DNA from: Poecilobothrus nobilitatus
Taxonomy: Eukaryota > Arthropoda > Insecta > Diptera > Dolichopodidae
NCBI GenBank assembly: GCA_947095535.1
Contig: CAMUPU010000001.1
Span: forward strand, 558,001 to 622,000
DNA length: 64,000 nucleotides
Reading direction: 5' to 3'
Shown: positions 21,923-31,365 of the stretch, in pieces
Numbering within the stretch: position 1 is the stretch's first letter
How the letters are laid out: the number at the start of each line of letters is the position of its first letter
Notes under the pieces: model-generated
What the model saw: only the letters and a program-made list of their open reading frames with translations
Databases searched by the model: none
Told to the model about the DNA's origin: nothing
Made by a program: the position numbers and the translations under genes

Positions 21923-22760
21923 TTAAGTGCAACAAGGTGTGATGCCTTTGTTACACATCCCGCATTTTGACCAACTTGTGTACGTAGCTGTAAAATGACC
22001 AACCTGTAAAAAGTTTCCACATAAATTATTCTTTTTTGTTATTGCGATTCTTTGTTGTATATTCAGAAGCTTAAATTTTTCACATGCATAAATTTTATGT
22101 GTTCCTTGGCATATTATGCATAAGTTATTTATTGATCCATAGAATGTTTTAACCTTTGTTTCAGTAGTGTTTGTATTGTTTTCCAAGGCTCCTAGAGTTT
22201 GAAAACGAGATTCTAAAAACTGAAAGAAATGCAACATGTTTTGCACTTCTCTTGGATTGGTTAATGATTGTTCGTATAAGAGGTGAGTTTCTTTGTCCAA
22301 GCAGATGTATCAAGATTGGATCCCAATTTGAAGTATCAACGTTCAAACTTTGAATAGCTAATAAGCATTCCTTTGATGTATCATGAAGCTTCTTTATGGC
22401 CATTCCTAATTCTTTGTAATGGTATATTAAGTTCAGGGGCGTTTGTTTCAGCAGCTTCTAGAATCCCCTTAAGTTCATTTACCAAATTTATTAAACTTTC
22501 AAAATCCTTATTTTTAAAATAAGGATGTTCTGGAGCACTCTCTTTCAATTGATTGATTTCTGCATTAAAACAGCCGTTTTCCAATAGTCATTTAAAGATT
22601 TCATGCGGGCTTGCACATACTCTTTAGTTTTTTCTATCTAAAGAGTCCTTTTTAAAATTTACATTTATCGTTTCAATCTATAAATATAATTCTTTCTGAT
22701 GTTTAATTAAGCCTTCCATTATGTTTAATTCTTCCTTGCTATAAAAGAGTTTTGTAATGT
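21923..22760 (-). pseudogene. BEL/Pao Gag
   Basis: Three offset minus-strand frames (22584-22381, 22403-22161, 22300-21923) cover the Pao Gag, with a start region near 22721. The last frame has Cys/His clusters, CIICQGTHKIYACEKF then CGNFLQVGH and CGMCNKG, matching the degenerate zinc knuckles that end Pao Gag proteins. Frames overlap because of small insertions or deletions. Confidence 0.72.
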
Positions 22761-23040
22761 TTCTAACCTTAAGAAGTGGTTAAAACAAAATATTAAGGTA
22801 CTGGATCCTTGAAAATTAGCTTGATTGATCGCCTAAATATCCTGTAAAAGCTTTTTCTTTTTTGGCTGTAGACTCTAGTTCTACAGTATTACTTTAAATT
22901 ATTTTTTGTTTCTCTGAAGAACCTAGTTCTATAGATATAATTATAAACGCTAGTTTTATAATTAAAGTTATATAAGCTTAAGACATACTTCTATATTTTT
23001 TTTTTTTTTATGAGTGCTAAAGACACTTGTTCTATAGAAG

Positions 23041-23059
23041 AATCCGGCTCGAAGGACCA
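23041..23059 (-). other. Primer-binding site, complementary to tRNA-Tyr 3' end
   Basis: The plus strand reads AATCCGGCTCGAAGGACCA, the 3' end of insect tRNA-Tyr with CCA as I recall it. The minus strand is therefore the primer-binding site, one base from the end of the 5' LTR, which fixes the LTR boundary at 23061. Confidence 0.8.
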
Positions 23060-23060
23060 A

Positions 23061-23290
23061 TGTTTGGTTCACAATAAAAACAATGTTTTTCTTGTAATTT
23101 AACTTTTATTAATGATAAATTTTAATACAAAATTCGTTCTTTAAATACAATTTGATTTAGGTTAATATTATGATACATTACGTTAAAAATGCAAAATTTT
23201 AACTTTCAATTACATTATGCAACTAAATTAGCTGACACAACATTTAAATATTTTCAATTAAAATAGTTAATGAAGGTTAGTATGTATTTA
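23061..23290 (-). repeat. BEL/Pao 5' LTR, truncated
   Basis: Matches 15749-15975 closely. The match stops near GGTTAGTATG, so about 190 bases of LTR are missing on the right. Beyond it lie short repeats of ATTAATAGATCTTA (23318-23390). Confidence 0.8.
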
Positions 23291-23394
23291 ATTAAATTCA
23301 AAAATTTTCAAGTGATTAATAGATCTTTTAGGTAAATTTTCAAGAGATTAATAGATCTTACTCTTATTATTAATAGATCTTACTCAAGACGTTA

Positions 23395-23735
23395 ATGATA
23401 TTGAAAAGACCTAATTCAGCAACTGAAATCAGTTTTGCAGATGAAAATAATTTCTTTACAAGAGCGTACAGTACACTTGTTTCAGGAACTGGAATTTACC
23501 ACAATGATAAAGGTCATCAGATAACAAAGTCTATGTTTAGTAATGGAGTTTTTATACTAACTTTTGCTTTAACTCCAGATGCATCTGGAAATGAAGTATG
23601 TCAAGGTTTACTAAACCAGAGTACGTTGGAATTGAGGCAAGGCTATCAAAACTACTTACATCTACACTACTGCTATTGTTTATGCAGAATTTGATGCAAG
23701 CATACAAATTGATATAAATCGAAATATATTGACAA
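23395..23735 (+). pseudogene. Polinton major capsid-like protein, C-terminal part
   Basis: The frame begins in non-ATG sequence and shows FFTRAYSTLVSGTGIYHNDK, then FSNGVFILTFALTPDAS, then a QG-x-L...LELR block. After a frame change near 23680 comes EFDASIQIDINRNI. These are the C-terminal landmarks, as I remember them, of the double-jelly-roll capsid proteins encoded by Mavericks/Polintons (often annotated F54H12.2-like in animal genomes). The N-terminal two thirds are absent. The family call is from recollection of motif order, not alignment. Confidence 0.6.
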
Positions 23736-23780
23736 ATCTATAAATAGAATATTGAAACATGTATTTGTATATTCAACAAG

Positions 23781-24005
23781 ATGTCATCGTCCTGTGTACT
23801 TTTGGACCTAAAGTTTTGTTGTGATGATAAAAATACTTTATTTGTAAAAGATATTTGTTTAGTTGAAATTAAAGAATCTTGTAAGAAAAAATTCCCAACC
23901 AAAGAAATTATAAATGAAAATTTTGAAAATTACTCTTTTGAAACTGTACATAATGATAAAATAAGTAAAGAATTAAGACAGGTACTAGAAAAAAGGGGTT
24001 TTTAA
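23781..24005 (+). CDS. Unassigned small ORF in Polinton remnant
   Basis: A 74-residue frame starting at an ATG, with DLKFCCDDKNTLFVKDICLVEI in the first third and FPTKEIINENFENYSFETV after it. It lies between the capsid and protease pieces on the same strand, so it is probably part of a Polinton gene. I cannot name it. It may be truncated, because Polinton genes here are all partial. Confidence 0.4.
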   Translation: MSSSCVLLDLKFCCDDKNTLFVKDICLVEIKESCKKKFPTKEIINENFENYSFETVHNDKISKELRQVLEKRGF

Positions 24006-24089
24006 AGAACTACGTTAATAAAATAAGTAGAGTGTATGATTTGAGCCAGTTTAAGTTATAAACACTTTAGAAATAACTAGTGTTTTAAA

Positions 24090-24235
24090 ATGTAACAAAT
24101 TTACAAACAAATATTTTAAGGGAGTTTTTGCTTTAAACAAAATTCCAAAAATAACAGAAAAACCAACTTTTTTAATTGTAAACACTGGTATAGATGTTTT
24201 GGTTTAAGTATGAAAACTTTTTTGAATTAATTTAG
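24090..24235 (+). pseudogene. Polinton adenain-like cysteine protease fragment
   Basis: The plus strand encodes FKGVFALNKIP followed by PTFLIVNTG. In adenovirus-like and Polinton proteases this corresponds to the F-x-GVF(A/P)-x-D-x-LP block and the strand leading to the active-site His in PG-x-HW. The His block is not readable here and a stop follows near 24207, so only about 40 residues remain. The protease would mature capsid proteins in an active element. Confidence 0.5.
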
Positions 24236-24370
24236 CAAAGATAATCATAGAGAAAACGACAATCTGATTATTAATATGTTTTACAACTTATTTGGAAATT
24301 TAAATTTTTCACAATCTTGTGTACCTAAGCAATATAATTAATATTAAAAAGCTTTAGTTAAAACGTAGTA

Positions 24371-24655
24371 ATGAAAGATCAAGGTTCAAACACAAATTTG
24401 ATGTTAAGTTATACATATTTTCTCAATAGAAATCAGACATTAAAAGTTCTTGTTGGTTTTGATACAGAAGCAACTTGCACTTTTCATCGTATTAGAAATG
24501 AGCCAACTATTTTAAAATATCGTGATTGGTGTAAATTCTATCAGCAATTTTATGATAGGTACTCGGAACAATCAATAAAGAATACAATTTATGTTTACAA
24601 TATACATTTATGTTTACAATATGGGTTAAGAATGGTTATTGGCCGATGTCTTTAA
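24371..24655 (+). CDS. Unassigned ORF in Polinton remnant
   Basis: A 94-residue frame with LKVLVGFDTEATCTFHRIRN and LKYRDWCKFYQQFYDRYSEQ. It is on the same strand as the capsid and protease pieces and ends just before a LINE insertion. No family recognised. The balanced, non-repetitive composition argues that it was once coding. Confidence 0.4.
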   Translation: MKDQGSNTNLMLSYTYFLNRNQTLKVLVGFDTEATCTFHRIRNEPTILKYRDWCKFYQQFYDRYSEQSIKNTIYVYNIHLCLQYGLRMVIGRCL

Positions 24656-24781
24656 CAAAGAGGAAGCTGACACATTTAAAACTTAATTGATTTTCTTCAA
24701 GCTGTAATGATATACAATAAAAATACTGAATCAAATGTGAATATGTTATTAAATATTTAAAAATGTCAAGAAAAACATCTT

Positions 24782-25708
24782 ATGAAATTACACGAAGAAA
24801 TATATATTGCAATACAACGTTATAGCGTTCAATGCAATTATTCTAGATTGTTTTTTGAACAAACAGATACCCTAACACTTCATCCAACAAATTTGCTATA
24901 TTCCGAAAAATATGTAAGTTTTAATCATATATGTAATCGGGAAACCCTTTTATTAAGTTTCAAAATTATCAATAAAACATTAAAACACAATTTCAACTTA
25001 GATAGGATGGTCGATATACACAATCACAATACTAGAAACAAATCAAATTACTATTTAAAATTATTTAAAACAGGTAAACAGAAGAACAATTGTCTGTACA
25101 ACTGTTTAAAGGCGTACAATAATCTTCCAAACGAAATGAAAGTCATAACCAATCTCCGTATTTTCAAAAAAGAAGTAAACATTTTTTTAGGTAATTCGCA
25201 TAATTTAAACTAATTAAATTAAATACAAAATAATTAAAACTTAACTATGCCATTGGAATTTATTTTTGTAGTTAAATACACTTTTTTTAGTATAAGATTG
25301 TATTATAGTAAAACTTAAAATCTAAGATTTGTAGTATCCTAATCTGTAATGTTACTTAGTTATAATTAGTTCTAATCCTGAATGTTAATTAGTTTTAATA
25401 ATTTAAAAATTATAATGTAGTCAATATCGCAATTAAAATTACAATTAAAATTAAAATTACATCTAGAATAAATTTCAAATTAAAATTAAAAATAAATTTA
25501 ATGTCAAATAAAAATATATTTCAAGCTTTTAATAAAATTAAATTTAAATAAGAATCAATAAGAATATAATAATAATAAATTCATATATTGTTTAATCTAT
25601 GCGACCACACAGCTCATGCTAAGGTCTTTAAAATTTTATTATAATCATTATATATACTTAATTAATTCATTGTAAATTTCACATTGCTAATAAAGAAAAA
25701 AAAAAAAA
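24782..25708 (+). mobile_element. 5'-truncated LINE tail with poly(A)
   Basis: Frame 24782-25213 (143 residues) ends with YNNLPNEMK and a short NIFLGNSHN-type tail, the usual C-terminal end of CR1/Jockey-type ORF2 downstream of the RT thumb. HNHNTRNKSNYYL near residue 85 is another familiar block. About 480 bases of AT-rich 3' UTR follow, with AATAAAG and a run of 14 A at 25693-25708, a typical target-primed insertion. The RT catalytic part is absent. Confidence 0.7.
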
Positions 25709-25869
25709 ATACCTGTACTACTAGAAAATAAAATTTGTAATAAGTATTTTAGTCAAGAACAACAATAAATGAAAAATTTGTAAAATTTATTTCATTTGTT
25801 TTTATTATGAAATACTTATAGATATATATACATTTACACAAATATTCTTAACACAATATATTGTTTTAG

Positions 25870-26134
25870 GCTATAAATTATTTCTAAAAAGTTCTGCAAA
25901 ATAGTCAGGATCTCCTTCTTGGTTATTTATTTCCCAAATTTGTTACTCCACTATATCTTCATCTAAAATTTGAAACGGTGGTATGCATTCTCCAGTTTTC
26001 ATTAATTCCTCCTCATCTACAGTGGATATAATTTCATCAACTTGAACCTCATTTTGTATACTGACTATTGCAGTTTCCTCAGTAAATGGGAATGTTGTTG
26101 AATCAGCTGCCATTTTTGTAAAATATCTTACCAA
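25870..26134 (-). pseudogene. Unassigned acidic ORF, probable Polinton gene
   Basis: Frame 26134-25943 (63 residues) is acidic, with VDEIISTVDEEELMKTGE. After one stop the same frame continues with NNQEGDPDYFAELF and ends near 25873. It lies on the same strand as the polymerase and integrase pieces. The clear continuation past a stop suggests a once-coding gene. No family is recognised. Confidence 0.35.
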
Positions 26135-26379
26135 AATTTAATTAAAAATGATTTCCCAATAAAATTGAACTGCGTTATATACTGTAGAACCCAGTCAAAA
26201 TTTAAAGTTTTCAGAGTATAAATAAAGAAATGTAAAATTGGATTTTTAAAACTAGTTAGATGGTGTAGAAATAATGTCAAAATCTCAAATAGTAAAAGAA
26301 ATACATAAAGATTTGTAAAGAAAAGAATGTTACAAGGTTGAAAGTAAAGATTTTTATTCCTGTTCAAAAATTTAATGTA

Positions 26380-26980
26380 AAATTTTATATTTATTTATGA
26401 ATAATTTAAATTTACAACTGCAAACCAATTTACATCATTTATTGGTAATTTGCATATATTTTACCAAAAGATTCAGATATATCTATAATACTTAAATTTA
26501 AATTTTTATCTTTATACACAAAATGTTCTTTTTCTTTTATTTCCTTATCAAATCAGAATTCCCAAAAATATCAGTATATTTTTGAGGTACAAAGATAATT
26601 AAATTGTGGATCTCAAAGACCCACTTAAGACCATAAATGGTCTTGATTTATTTTCATCTTGAGCATCTTGCTCCATATCTTTTGTTTTTAAGAAACTCTT
26701 TCTAGTTTCACTATTTTTGTTATTAAGAGCTTCTTTGAAGTTTTTTTTTGCTGGTGGTTCATATTCTCGAAGAAGAATGATTTGATTGTTGTTGTTCAAA
26801 TTGTTGCTGTTGTTGCTGTTGTGGTTGTTGTTGATGATGATGATGATGTTGTTGATGATGTGTCTTCGGTTCTTGTTAAGTTCTTATGCTTTTTCGTTCA
26901 ATTGGGCCAAAATCCTGTGGTGGCTCTATTTGTTGAGCGTAGGCGAAAATCTCTGTTCCATTTTGCTCTCTTGTTGTATT
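26380..26980 (-). pseudogene. Low-complexity Asn/His-rich ORF, possible Polinton gene
   Basis: Frame 26799-26599 starts with a poly-Asn stretch (MNNNNQ) and continues REYEPPAKKNFKEAL and FMVLSGSL. Upstream in the same frame to about 26980 it is interrupted by stops and dominated by an (AAC/ATC)n microsatellite (plus-strand GTTGTTG and GATGATGATG, 26780-26860). A KEKEHFVYKDKNLNLSIID-like segment lies at 26560-26480. Its function is unknown and it may be only partly coding. The plus-strand Val/Asp-rich ORFs here are shadows of the microsatellite. Confidence 0.3.
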
Positions 26981-27177
26981 ATTATGTTGAGCTCTTTTTT
27001 TGAATTGATATATCTTAAGAAAGATCCCACTTTATTTATACTAAATTTTTCTTCAAAATAATTGTTTAGTAATCAGAATCCTTAAGAAAACTAGTTAAAA
27101 ACAAAAAGTTGTAAAGTAAGTTGTTTATTAATGTAATAAATTCTAATTGATAATAATAAAACTATAAGTTTTTTAAA

Positions 27178-27400
27178 TAGCATATTTAAATGCAACATTG
27201 TTGCATTTAGCAGTGTTCTAAAGTTAAGAAGAAATCTTTTACATAAATTCTAATTATACTTTTTTATGAAAAGAATATTATTAAGAATATTATATTTTTC
27301 TATTTTTATTTTTTCTAATAGCATTTTTACAACATTGTTGCATTTAACAGCGCTCTAAAATTAAGAAAATTTTTTTTACATAAATTCTAATTATACTTTT
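27178..27400. repeat. Direct duplication of about 80 bp
   Basis: CAACATTGTTGCATTTAGCAG at 27193, through ACATAAATTCTAATTATACT ending near 27260, is repeated at 27331-27400 with few changes. The spacer is AT-rich. It lies just downstream of the integrase end and could be subterminal Polinton sequence. Confidence 0.65.
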
Positions 27401-27411
27401 AATAATTATAT

Positions 27412-27785
27412 TTACTTATCAATTGAAAGAATATCATATTTATTTATCCATTGATTATGACTATTATCAAAGCCTAAGTATTTCACATGTACTTTATTGC
27501 CTTTTCGTTTTAAAATTTTTGGAGAATGGCCCTCTCTTTTAAAAATCTTTTCCATACTTTTAACTACGTCATCTACTGCCTTTAATTTAACTTTTTCGGC
27601 ATATGCATATTTTGAAAATATATCGATAACAGTTAAGTATCCATTATTCACTTTTTGATAGGCCGACATATCTACAGATCAATTTCCCATTTATCATTTA
27701 ACCCTCATTGAGATATTTTTCGTCTTCGACATCTACGTCTAACTGGACGATGAATTTCAGATACTATTTGTGCTTTTGACATTAT
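27412..27785 (-). pseudogene. Polinton integrase with central deletion
   Basis: The minus strand reads an Arg-rich RRRCRRRK segment and DKWEID near 27690, then DMSAYQKVNNGYLTVIDIFS, then KYAYAEKVKLK. This is the DDE integrase core of Polintons, with the first Asp region. After FKREGHSP it jumps directly to KVHVKYLGFDNSHNQWI, the chromo-like C-terminal domain. The segment with the second Asp and the Glu is missing, an in-frame loss of about 120 or more residues compared with the family. A stop lies near 27671. It cannot be active. Confidence 0.72.
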
Positions 27786-27903
27786 TATTGAAAAGTTAAA
27801 CTGCAACAGTGAATTTGAATAAAATCAGTATATATATAATATAAATAAATTTTCGACTTTAATAGTTTAATACAAAATTTTTACAATATATTAACAATAA
27901 TTT

Positions 27904-28322
27904 TTAAATTTTTTTCTTTTCGAAGCCATAAGGAACTGAAGTATAATCATTTGCAAAAACTTGTTTTCTGAAATTTATTCGATATGTCTTTTTTTCAGGA
28001 ACAGTGATGACTCTGTGATCGTATGTTCGACGAATATTAGGAAATGTTATATTTATTTGTTGAAAATTGTTTAATTTTTTAACTAATTGTTTCATAGAGT
28101 CAAAATTTATTTCTTGTGATGCGTTATAATTTAAACAAATACCTTTGACTTTGCAAATAGTTTTTCGCATTTGGAGTTGGTACTATATATTTTGTATGCA
28201 TAGTTCTTTGCAGCTTCACTGACAAATTCTGCAATGTAACTTCCTATTGCATATTTTTCAAGCTCATCTGTCATATCTCCTATAAAATGATGAAGGAGGC
28301 CCTTGCGATCCACATATTTCAA
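27904..28322 (-). pseudogene. Polinton DNA polymerase B, C-terminal end
   Basis: Two overlapping minus-strand frames (28322-28131 and 28170-27904). Blocks: IAEFVSEAAKNYAYK, then CKVKGICLNYNAS, then TVPEKKTYRINF and YTSVPYGF just before the stop. This series is the usual C-terminus of the protein-primed family-B polymerases of Polintons. One frameshift lies near 28150. The exonuclease and polymerase cores are missing because the sequence switches to a Jockey-like LINE at about 28325. Confidence 0.75.
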
Positions 28323-28324
28323 AA

Positions 28325-28985
28325 GCCTCTGGCTTACAATTTATCTCATTACTTTGGAAAGAACCGAGGTTATAGCAGTCAATTTTATGAGGGATCAATA
28401 TTATTACCTTTTTTTGGAATTGGGAAAACATGGATAACCTTCCATTGGGTAGGATGAATATCCGAAGTAGGAAAAAGGTGGAAAAAGCAGAGGTTTTGAA
28501 ACACCTAATTAGATATTTTTAAGAACCATGGTAGTAATACAATTTGGACCGGCTGATTTTTTTGTAGCGAGATTTTTCATTATTTTCATCACTGTTCTCC
28601 TCCTGAAGTAAATTTTACCGAAGGAATAGTCAACTGTCTCGGTCAACTCTAAAGCCACCTGCTTGTCATACAAGTTCGCTTTCTCTTTGGAATTTGATAC
28701 AATTGTGTTATTAATACCATTAAGCGAAGGAAAAGAGGTCCCGTTAACATCCTCTTTTAAACTTTTTGCAAAAGTCCAAAAGGATTTACTATTGGCATGT
28801 GGAAAACTTTACGCATCAACCTTAAGTTGAATAAGAATTTTTGCTTGTTAATAACTTTCTTGCATCTGTTCCGAACCACTATATAGTTTGACCTGAGAGT
28901 CCCCGACCTATTGCTTTGGTATAGTTTAAAAACCTCCTTATTTTTAAAAATGGCTTTGCTGCAGATGCGTTTAAAAATTAATTAA
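28325..28985 (-). mobile_element. Jockey-like LINE fragment, N-terminal RT region
   Basis: Minus-strand shifted frames show FWTFAKSLKEDVN-like sequence near 28770, a KKSAGPN block near 28550 (the usual A-G-P-D/N start of Jockey RTs), FPIPKKG near 28410 and LTAITSVLSKVM near 28350. This is the RT finger region. It is truncated on both sides, with many stops. Confidence 0.6.
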
Positions 28986-29109
28986 TTGAAATATTAAAAT
29001 GTGCGTATGAGAGCATTTGAATATTTTTGGCCTTTCTTTCTCTTTCGAGGATATTTTTTGCCTTTCTTTCTCTTTTTCTTCTTTCTAGAAAGCCCTTATT
29101 AGTTACTCT

Positions 29110-29810
29110 GGTGCCTTTTGTTTTAGAGTTATGGCAAAATTTTCATATAAAAATTTGAATTAAAGTCTTATTTGAACAAAATTTTATTTTTTCAGAGTTA
29201 TTACGCCTTTTCCATAATATTTGTATGTATGTATATGTGAGATTCTGAGTTAGGAGGGATTTTAGAGTTGGTTTGAAAATCAGCGTTTCAATAATTTGTT
29301 TAGCGGGGGGTTTTGGGGGCGGCAGGCCCCATATATTAAATATAATGTTATTGAAATATGTATGTAAAATTATAATTAGTAAGGACTTTAGAGTTGGTTG
29401 CAAAATCTGAATTATACGCTTTTTCTAGAATATTTACATACTACATATTGTATATATGCGAGATTCCGAATAAGGAGGAATTTCAGGGTTGGATTCAAGA
29501 TCAGGATATTCCCTTTTTCAAGAATATTTATCTATATGTATACATAAACGAAATTCTGAATTAGGAGGGATTTTGGAGTTCAATTCAAAATCAGAGTTAT
29601 ACACGTTTTACAGAATTCATATAGGTAACCATTCTGGAAAAAGGGAATACCTTGATCCTGAATGTAACTCTAAAATACCTTCTAATTCAGAATCTCACAT
29701 GTACACAAGTATGTAAATATTCTGGAAGATTTTGATCAAATAAGATTTTAATAAACATTTTTATATGAAAATTTTACATTTTTAATTATTCTACCCAAAG
29801 GCATTTTACC
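29110..29810. repeat. Inverted-end element with minisatellite core
   Basis: The outer segments 29130-29190 and 29725-29790 are inverted copies (AAAATTTTCATATAAAAAT on the left, its complement on the right). Between them lie four diverged units of about 100 bases with GAGATTCTGA(G/A)TTAGGAGGGATTTTAGAGTT-like cores, the last in inverted orientation (29630-29720). It is non-coding, and the layout is Foldback-like. ORFs at 29143-29403 and 29489-29716 are products of the repeat. Confidence 0.6.
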
Positions 29811-30275
29811 ATACCTCAAAAACAAAAAAGGTTTTTCTAACAGTGTAAAATAATATAGTATCATAATATAAGTATATAATATATAAGTATATAATATCAT
29901 TGAAAATCTTTAAAGTATAGTGGTTTCTAGAAGGCCTAAAGAAATTCTTTTTTATACCAAAAATTTTGGTTTGAACTGCAGTATCTCAGAAATGATGGCA
30001 CTGATTGTGATGAAACAAGATATTTATTAAAGAAAATTATAGTAGGCCCCTCAATGTTGTTAAAAATTGGTTCCTGTATACTATCGTAGACGAGAATATA
30101 ACGGTTTAAGTAAAATACTACAAAATTTTACGAACATTTTAAAATAATTAATATAACCTTAAAATTACCTTTGCGCCAAAAGTCATGTTCTATGAAATAT
30201 AGGTGAGGTACGTTATGTAAAACTTCAAAGCAATCGTACAATGTACCTAAAGTAAAGTATATCCCAAATACGTAG
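29811..30275. repeat. Long-inverted-end repeat, right part
   Basis: Body 29840-30035 matches 15560-15740 directly, and end 30160-30275 matches 15430-15310 in reverse complement (CTTTGCGCCAAAAGTCATG to AGTATATCCC). It contains a short TATAAGTATATAATA duplication near 29870. No coding capacity. Confidence 0.65.
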
Positions 30276-31365
30276 TTTTTTTATACCCGTATGAACTATT
30301 TTCAAGGGTATAATAAATTTGCCATTACGTTTGTGATACCTTAAAGGAGTCGAGCTAGATATAGTGTCAAAGGTATGGATCGGCTCAGAATCGAATTCTG
30401 AGTCGATTAAGCCATGTACGTCTGTCCATCCGTCCGTTCGTCCCCACGATAACTCAAAAAATAAAGGAGCTAGAAGGCTGACATTTTTTTTATGTCACTT
30501 TTGCAAAATTGTTAGTTTTGCTATTTAAATTAAGCATTTTCGCCCGCCGAGTTCGAGTAGCTGCCATACAACTTCTTCTTTAAATGGAAATAACCCAGTG
30601 TCTATTCAATCTAGGTATCTGAAATTTTGCAAATGATGATCCAGTTTTATGGCAACAAATTCTGTAAAATTTAGTTCTGCTGTTGCAACAAGTTTGCGTA
30701 GCTGCCATACAACTTCTCTTTTCAAATGAAAATAACTCAGTGTCCGTCCGCACGATAACTCAAAAAATAAAGGAGCGAGGAAGCTGAAATTTTTTTTACG
30801 TCACTTTTGCATAATTGTTAGTTTTCCTATTTAACTCCAGCATTTTCGGTCGCCGGGTTCGAGTAGCTGCCATACAACTTCTTTCTTTAAATGGAAATAA
30901 CCCAGTGTCTATTCAATCTAGGTATCTGAAATTTTGCAAATGATGATCCAATTTTATGGCAACAACTTCTGTAAAATTTGGTTCTGCTGGTGCAACAAGT
31001 TCGGCTAGCTGCCATACAACTTCTCTTTTTAAATGAAAATAACCCAGTGAAACTAAGAACCTGAAATTTAGTAAAGAGGTGTCGAGTTACATTCCAACAA
31101 CTTTTGTAAAATATGATTGGTGTGAAGCAGCCGGTTCAGGCTTCTTGCATTTCTTGGAACTTAATGAAGCTAGGCGCAATAGATTCGGGTAGCTGTCGTA
31201 CAACTCCACAATTTACATAAATATATATCTGTAGTTAACGTCGGTACTAAAACATCTGAATGTTTTTAAAAGATGATTAAGTTTTTGAGAAACAGGATAT
31301 ATTATGTTCATACGGGTATCCCAGAGTTGACACAGTCTACTCTACTGCACTCTTCCTCGTTTTTT
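30276..31365. repeat. Terminal-hairpin dispersed repeat, copy A
   Basis: Begins ATACCCGTATGAAC, and ATACCC pairs with GGGTAT 20 bases on to form an end hairpin. It ends in a TATGTTCATACGGGTATCCC block followed by GAGTTGACACAGTCTACTCT and CCTCGTTTTT. It contains an internal direct duplication of about 306 bases (from 30445 and 30751, both starting CACGATAACTCAAAAAATAA). The phrases CGATTCTGAGTCGAT and GTCCGTCCG recur in copies B and C. Non-coding; superfamily not identified. Confidence 0.75.

Larger units (their letters stand above)
15749..23290 (-). mobile_element. BEL/Pao LTR retrotransposon with env (roo-like)
   Basis: Minus-strand order: truncated 5' LTR, tRNA-Tyr primer site, gag, aspartic protease, RT, RNase H, integrase, DUF5641-type tail, env, 3' LTR. 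This is the Pao-family order with a retrovirus-like env, as in roo. Every ORF carries stops or frameshifts. The 5' LTR is cut after about 230 of 421 bases. The element sits inside the long-inverted-end repeat on the left; the right flank does not continue that repeat, so the right end was lost or rearranged. Confidence 0.85.
23395..28322. mobile_element. Decayed Maverick/Polinton DNA transposon
   Basis: The plus-strand part (23395-24655) carries the C-terminal end of a capsid-like protein and an adenovirus-type protease fragment. The minus-strand part (28322-25870) carries the C-terminus of protein-primed DNA polymerase B, a retroviral-type integrase with a chromo-like end, and two unassigned ORFs. 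Capsid, protease, polymerase B and integrase together are diagnostic of Mavericks/Polintons. No terminal inverted repeats were located. A LINE tail (24782-25708) is inserted, and a Jockey-like fragment cuts the right end. Confidence 0.75.

Noticed and set aside
26782..27061. Val/Asp- and Leu/Met-rich plus-strand ORFs
   Set aside because: They translate a GTT/GAT microsatellite and overlap a more plausible minus-strand frame.
29143..29716. ORFs over the minisatellite element
   Set aside because: They follow the repeat units rather than a gene; no domain.
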